Origin: an uncultured Lachnospiraceae bacterium | Lineage (GTDB): Bacteria; Bacillota; Clostridia; Lachnospirales; Lachnospiraceae | Direction: 5' to 3' | DNA length: 64,000 nucleotides | Assembly (NCBI GenBank): GCA_910587715.1 | Contig: CAJUMV010000016.1 | Span: 1 to 64,000 of the forward strand | In this document: piece after piece, positions 59,599 to 64,000 of the stretch | Numbering within the stretch: position 1 is the first letter of the stretch | Layout of the letters: each line of letters starts with the position of its first letter | The notes under the pieces: model-generated | What the model was told of the DNA's origin: nothing | What the model saw: only the letters and a program-made list of their open reading frames with translations | Database searches by the model: none | Translations under genes and position numbers: made by a program

Positions 59599-59666
59599 CT
59601 TCTCTTTCGTCCCTCATCGCTTCGGGAACCGCTGCTTCACGTGTTTCCCGCGTCGGCAGCGTCCAC

Positions 59667-60980
59667 TTAGAAAATCCGAAACTCTTCTTCCCATTTCTGC
59701 CCGCTTGCCGGAAAGAACTCGCCCAGCCCCAGGTCCGTCACCGTCACTGTCACCGTGTCGGCAGAAGCCATCGCCACATCTAACGCGTATCTGGTAAATG
59801 GCGCGCCCGTCTCCCTCGCCCCCGTAAGGGGAATGCTCCTCGTCTCCACGTTTTTCCCGTTAAGCGGCGTGACCACGAAAGAAACCTCCTTCTCCTTACC
59901 GAGAAGAATCTCGCAGGACTTATGCAGCTCGTACCAGTTTTCCCCGGCATCCAAAAGCGCGTAATAGGATTCCTTTCCCTGCCGCAGCAGGCGCATACCG
60001 ATATTTGCCTTCAATTTATCTTCCCCGAGAAAGATATGGCTCTTTCCCGCCTCGGAGGGGTCAAATTTCTCCAAAAGGCTGTAGACCGCGCCCCGGCTGT
60101 ACAGATTATTGCCCTGAAACACACGCCTGTTGCGGCAGAGAAACTGCAATGACTTTTTATGCCACTCTTCACGAAAACCGTCTCCCAGAAGATACGCCGA
60201 AGAGACGATCCTCCCTTCGCAGAGTTTCTCCAAAATCCCCAGAAAACGCTCGTCCGCCAGCCGGAACGCGTCCTCCTTTACCCGCTCTTCCTCATCCTCC
60301 TCAGGCACCACGACCGTCTCGTAGCCCGCTTCCTCAATCAGCGCCACAATGGGCGTGGTCCGCTTGTTGCACTCCATACGGTAAGTCTTTAAGTACCTGC
60401 CGTCGTGCTCGCAGACCACCACCTGATACGCCCACAGCTCCGGGGGCTGGTACAACATAAAAGAATAAAGGCTCTCTGTGTGGCTTTGGAAATAAATATG
60501 TTCCGTCTTTACCTGCAGGTTTGCCGCCACCTGCAAAAGAACCTCCACCATGCGGTCGTCCATTTTATCCACCGTAAACAGAAAGGCGGCAATGTGCTCC
60601 ACCGGGATGATAAAACTCATCAGTCCCAGACTTCTTCTGATAAACAGGGTCAGAAGCGCCACCGGGTCATAGGTCTCCCCGTCCAGTTCGACCTTGATTC
60701 CTTTTCTGGCAAGAGTCAGAATGTCCTCCACCGGGCACATGCTCTCCTCCTCCGCGCCCTTTACCGCCTCCTTGCCATAGAGCCATTGGTTCGTCCCTTT
60801 TCGTTTACATAATATAAACGGGATATTATACTGCTTCGTCCCCACAACAGGCGCAAGCGTCTCCACATCCCCGTCCTCATAGAGACAATAACTGATCTGG
60901 GCATACCGCTCCCCCAAATCATACCCCACAAGCACACTTCCTTTATGCAGTTTGCCGTCTTCTTTTGTCCCTAAAAACAT
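59667..60980 (-). CDS. DUF5716-type protein, Hsp70/actin-like fold
   Basis: 437 residues. The start (KGSVLVGYDLGERYAQISYC) has the phosphate-1-like DLG of the actin/Hsp70 ATPase fold; later AAFLFTVDKMDDRMVEVLLQ and the stretch SSAYLLGDGFREEWHKKSLQ match the second subdomain with the GxG adenosine motif. Its C-terminus (about 350-437) is a beta-rich domain. I recognise it as DUF5716, known in clostridia but without a known role. ATP binding is likely. Between a TPR gene and the DUF5717 gene in one operon. Confidence 0.8.
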   Translation of the reverse strand: MFLGTKEDGKLHKGSVLVGYDLGERYAQISYCLYEDGDVETLAPVVGTKQYNIPFILCKRKGTNQWLYGKEAVKGAEEESMCPVEDILTLARKGIKVELDGETYDPVALLTLFIRRSLGLMSFIIPVEHIAAFLFTVDKMDDRMVEVLLQVAANLQVKTEHIYFQSHTESLYSFMLYQPPELWAYQVVVCEHDGRYLKTYRMECNKRTTPIVALIEEAGYETVVVPEEDEEERVKEDAFRLADERFLGILEKLCEGRIVSSAYLLGDGFREEWHKKSLQFLCRNRRVFQGNNLYSRGAVYSLLEKFDPSEAGKSHIFLGEDKLKANIGMRLLRQGKESYYALLDAGENWYELHKSCEILLGKEKEVSFVVTPLNGKNVETRSIPLTGARETGAPFTRYALDVAMASADTVTVTVTDLGLGEFFPASGQKWEEEFRIF

Positions 60981-61007
60981 AGTTCTCCTTCAGTTACGGG
61001 GAATGCC

Positions 61008-63995
61008 CTACCTGACTGTGAATATTTGCTCCACCATATGCTCCTGCCTGAAATACGCAAACAGCAAATCGTTCACCGTGTCGTAATCCTGCAGCGTCTT
61101 GCCAATCATAATATCATTTAAAATACTGAATCTTCCTTCCGGAATATCCTCCCCGGCGTCACCCTTGCAAATCACATCGCTCACCACAAGCAGCTCGCCG
61201 TTTTCCGTCTCCTCCGTAATATAATATTTAAGCTGCTCCCCGAAGAACAAAATGAACTCCCTGACGCAGATGCCGCCAAACATATCCCGCATTTCCTCGT
61301 GGGTGTACTCCTCCCCGCCTGCGCCTTCCTCCTGAATCATGTAATGAATCATCACCCGCGCACCGGTGGTTGTGCGGTACTCCACCATAGTCTTGTCCAG
61401 ATAGGCGCCAAGCTGCGGCACACATCCAAAATACTTTCGATAGAACGGCAGCACAACCCCCTGCGCCAAAAGCGACTCTAAAAAGACGCCGCAGAGTTTC
61501 TGCACGACAGCGTCCCGCTCCTTGTCCGCATAGTAGCGCAGGTAAGCAATACGGCAGACCGGATGAAACGGCGCATCCTCCTGCGCGAGCCGCCGTACGC
61601 TCTCGAACACATAGAAATCCGTGTCCTCGTCCTTCAACACATAATCATAACAACATGCCGACACAAAAGCGGCACGGACCCGTTCGCTGCCGCCGCCCTT
61701 CACATAAGAACGGAAAATATCCAGCCAATCTTCCACCCGGACGCCTGTATATAACATCTGAATGAGCATCCGCTCGCAAAGCCTGTATGTATCTACGCCG
61801 AAAGCATCCGAAAGTTTCCATATATCATACATCTGCCCGATGCTCCCGGAAAACCATTTCACCAGATACTCGAGCACATTATCGTCATACTTGCCCTTCT
61901 GCACCACATAGAGAAGCATCCCCGCAAGCAGCGGCTCCTCCTCCGTCTCCGTCAGCGCCAGAAGCCTGCTGCCAAGCTTAAGCAATGTTTTCGCATCCAC
62001 ATCATAAGGACCGAAACGTCTGAGCCACTCGCAAGCCTTCTCATACATGCCCCGGCTCACGAGAAAACGCACGATCTTTCCCCTGTCATGCCGGTTCACA
62101 TCCTCCGGGTGCAGGGTGTCCAGGTACTCATCTAACTCCCGCATTCTGTCCTTTTCATAGTAAAAGTCTACCACCATGGGACGGATTTTTTTCTTTTCCT
62201 CTTCCTCAACCCGTTCTGATAAGGACAGCAGCGCAAAGAGATCCACATTGTCCTCCTGCACCGTAAACGTGTGCTGTTTGGCATAGCAGGCATAAACCGC
62301 ATAACCCAGATGATTTCTCACAAAAGGAGCGATCATCGGCGCCAGTCTCCCCGGCTTCATCAGCGGCTCCAGCGAATATTCCATGCCCACCGTAAAGAAA
62401 TTTCCCGCCCCGTCTCCCAAAAGCACCCGGCAGTCATTGTCGTAGACCGGCACATAAGCTCTGCTGTCCGTCATGGGAAAACGCTTACCATCCGAGCGGC
62501 AGGCATAGGTCAGCAGCACCTCTTTCGCGTTCCCCGCCTCCGTCCTGACCTCCCGCATAAAAAGCAGGGAAACGAGCGAGCGGGCGGTCTGCTCGTCAAT
62601 CATGGAAAGCGTCAGTATATTTTCATAAAGATAAGCCAAATCCCGATTGATCCTGCCCCTGCCAATCTGTTCCAGCACAAAACGCTCCATCGCCGCCATA
62701 TAGTTTACATAAATATCCGCCAGTTGCTCCCGCCGCCTGTGGACATAGGCGTAAAGGTAAGCGGTGGTCTCATAGTGCAGATCACTTCTGTAAGCAAAGT
62801 ACAAAAGCACCATCTTTGGCAGCTCACCGTCAAAATTCCGGGGAAGCGACATCATATAGTACTCATAAAGTCTGGTGATGCGCAGATTTTCCTCCACCCC
62901 CTCCTGATACCAAGGAAAGTATGCCTCTCCGCTGCGGTTTCCCTTGATGAGCAGCGTGCATATTTCGTGCAGGACCTCCTTGTGCGGAATCAGCTGATAG
63001 CAGCCTTTCAGAATACGGAACAGACTCTCGGAATAATTCCGTTTCTGCCCGGCAAGGTACACCACCTGCAGGAGAATCTCCTCCTGCATCACCCCGTTTT
63101 TCACCGCAAAGCACAATACCTGTTCCTCAAAAAGCTCCAGCTTGCGCAGCATTGCCGGATTCATGCAGAGAATATTCCACGCTTCCATATAAATCATCGG
63201 AGACGTGCAGTGATGGATAAACAAATCCTCCAAAAGCAGCCATCTGCGGGAAACGCTCTCCACATACTCCTCAGACAGATACAGTAACAGCCAGGCAATC
63301 CGCCAGTCTCCCCGCCTTCTGCCGTAAATCTGCGCAACCGTCTCCGCCACCTCGTCCACATAGGAATCCTCCTCACTGACAAGCGTCGTCAGATAAAGGT
63401 AATAGCACCACAGCGCCGGATTTTCTTCCCGCTCGGCGCTCACCCGCTCCCGCAGCTTCTCTAACTGCCATTTCGCCTCGTTTCCACGCTCCTGGGACAT
63501 CAGAAGCTGACCCCGAAACAGCTTCACGGCGATATCCTTATCGTCGAGCTGCTCCATACGCGTCAATAGTCTCCCCGTCTCCGCCAGCCATGTGGAGGTT
63601 CCGATTTTTTTCAGGCGGTGCGCCTGATAATATGCCATCAGCTGCACCGTAAGCTGTTTCTTTTCCCGCTCTATTCCAAGCGTTCTGCCCGCGGGCACGC
63701 GCTGCACCACGGTGACGGGAATCCGTATCGTCCCGTTCTCCCGCACAAGCAAAATCGCGCCCAGGTTTATGCCGCCGTGCAGCTTTTCCTTATCTATCTC
63801 ATAATAAAGCCGGTAAAGGTTATCCGAAAAAGAATCCTCATCCGCCGACTCCTCCTGCAGCTTCAGAAATTCCCCTTCCGTCCGAAAACGCAGTCTCGTA
63901 TACCCCCAGCCGTTCCTGTTTATCACAAGGGCGTACCGCGCGTCCCCCGCCGGATCCTCCAGCCGAATCTCACTCTCCTCCGGCAGAAACTCCAC
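61008..63995 (-). CDS. DUF5717-type protein (C-terminal part; 5' end outside window)
   Basis: 995 residues are visible and the frame is still open at the window edge, so the N-terminus is missing. The start given is not a true start. It is helical and full of Tyr/Arg/Glu with repeated short helix pairs (YEKACEWLRRFGPYDV), like DUF5717 proteins of clostridia, which are over 1000 residues long. No membrane segment is seen in this part. It lies upstream of DUF5716 with a 27-bp gap. The conserved gene set suggests a single complex of unknown function. Confidence 0.8.
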   Translation of the reverse strand: MEFLPEESEIRLEDPAGDARYALVINRNGWGYTRLRFRTEGEFLKLQEESADEDSFSDNLYRLYYEIDKEKLHGGINLGAILLVRENGTIRIPVTVVQRVPAGRTLGIEREKKQLTVQLMAYYQAHRLKKIGTSTWLAETGRLLTRMEQLDDKDIAVKLFRGQLLMSQERGNEAKWQLEKLRERVSAEREENPALWCYYLYLTTLVSEEDSYVDEVAETVAQIYGRRRGDWRIAWLLLYLSEEYVESVSRRWLLLEDLFIHHCTSPMIYMEAWNILCMNPAMLRKLELFEEQVLCFAVKNGVMQEEILLQVVYLAGQKRNYSESLFRILKGCYQLIPHKEVLHEICTLLIKGNRSGEAYFPWYQEGVEENLRITRLYEYYMMSLPRNFDGELPKMVLLYFAYRSDLHYETTAYLYAYVHRRREQLADIYVNYMAAMERFVLEQIGRGRINRDLAYLYENILTLSMIDEQTARSLVSLLFMREVRTEAGNAKEVLLTYACRSDGKRFPMTDSRAYVPVYDNDCRVLLGDGAGNFFTVGMEYSLEPLMKPGRLAPMIAPFVRNHLGYAVYACYAKQHTFTVQEDNVDLFALLSLSERVEEEEKKKIRPMVVDFYYEKDRMRELDEYLDTLHPEDVNRHDRGKIVRFLVSRGMYEKACEWLRRFGPYDVDAKTLLKLGSRLLALTETEEEPLLAGMLLYVVQKGKYDDNVLEYLVKWFSGSIGQMYDIWKLSDAFGVDTYRLCERMLIQMLYTGVRVEDWLDIFRSYVKGGGSERVRAAFVSACCYDYVLKDEDTDFYVFESVRRLAQEDAPFHPVCRIAYLRYYADKERDAVVQKLCGVFLESLLAQGVVLPFYRKYFGCVPQLGAYLDKTMVEYRTTTGARVMIHYMIQEEGAGGEEYTHEEMRDMFGGICVREFILFFGEQLKYYITEETENGELLVVSDVICKGDAGEDIPEGRFSILNDIMIGKTLQDYDTVNDLLFAYFRQEHMVEQIFTVR

Positions 63996-64000
63996 CTGCT

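Overview
The window looks like chromosome of a Lachnospiraceae-type member of the Clostridia. It has a thrS T-box, an infC-rpmI-rplT operon with a ribosomal-protein leader, the DUF5716/DUF5717 pair, a flavodiiron protein and strong GGAGG ribosome binding sites, and many proteins have the family look of gut clostridia. The species cannot be named from this sequence.

Positions 1-12931 are an integrated mobile element of about 12.9 kb that is visibly more AT-rich than the rest. It sits in the 3' half of a tRNA-Pro gene (12890..12962, minus) and is bounded by 55-bp direct repeats (1..55 and 12877..12931). Every credible gene in it is on the minus strand: a tyrosine integrase beside the left end, a short serine recombinase beside the right end, a D12-class adenine methylase, a SprT-like metalloprotease, a pair of paralogous membrane-anchored coiled-coil proteins, an HTH protein and many small proteins of unknown function. 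No capsid, terminase, relaxase or recognisable Rep gene is visible. It also carries a 1.8-kb gene-free region with nine ~84-bp repeats grouped by three copies of a 31-bp palindrome. A fourth copy of that palindrome contains the ribosome binding site and TTG start of the 240-residue protein at 3378..4100. This palindrome, array and protein set is the best candidate here for an undescribed system.

Positions 13057-25644 are mostly ordinary chromosome: a GGDEF/EAL protein, pepD, infC-rpmI-rplT with its leader, two tandem secreted paralogues sharing an upstream palindrome, a lipoprotein, a DUF1540 protein, a GT39-like membrane glycosyltransferase, and thrS behind a T-box with a small membrane-protein gene in between.

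Positions 25987-41055 contain carbohydrate and surface functions, several of them broken. A GH38 alpha-mannosidase and a divergent LacI regulator have both lost their N-terminal halves at one junction near 28262. A large InlB-repeat surface protein is interrupted by frameshifts. A choloylglycine-hydrolase-like gene has lost internal segments. A GH2 beta-mannosidase, a 7TM diguanylate cyclase and an AAA/DUF4143 ATPase look intact.

Positions 41052-57485 hold housekeeping and stress genes: tcdA, a Nudix hydrolase, a MATE transporter, a Phd/PIN toxin-antitoxin pair, a flavodiiron protein, a HAD hydrolase, an SDR, purA, an M23-like/bactofilin/rarA operon, a Zn/Cd-type P-ATPase and a CDF transporter with a structured-RNA candidate between them, and purB. 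Positions 57534-64000 are a four-gene operon: coiled-coil membrane protein, TPR protein, DUF5716 Hsp70/actin-like protein and DUF5717 protein cut by the window edge. Dispersed palindromic elements and a repeated 10-mer, GTTTACATAA, occur through the chromosomal part but not in the mobile element.
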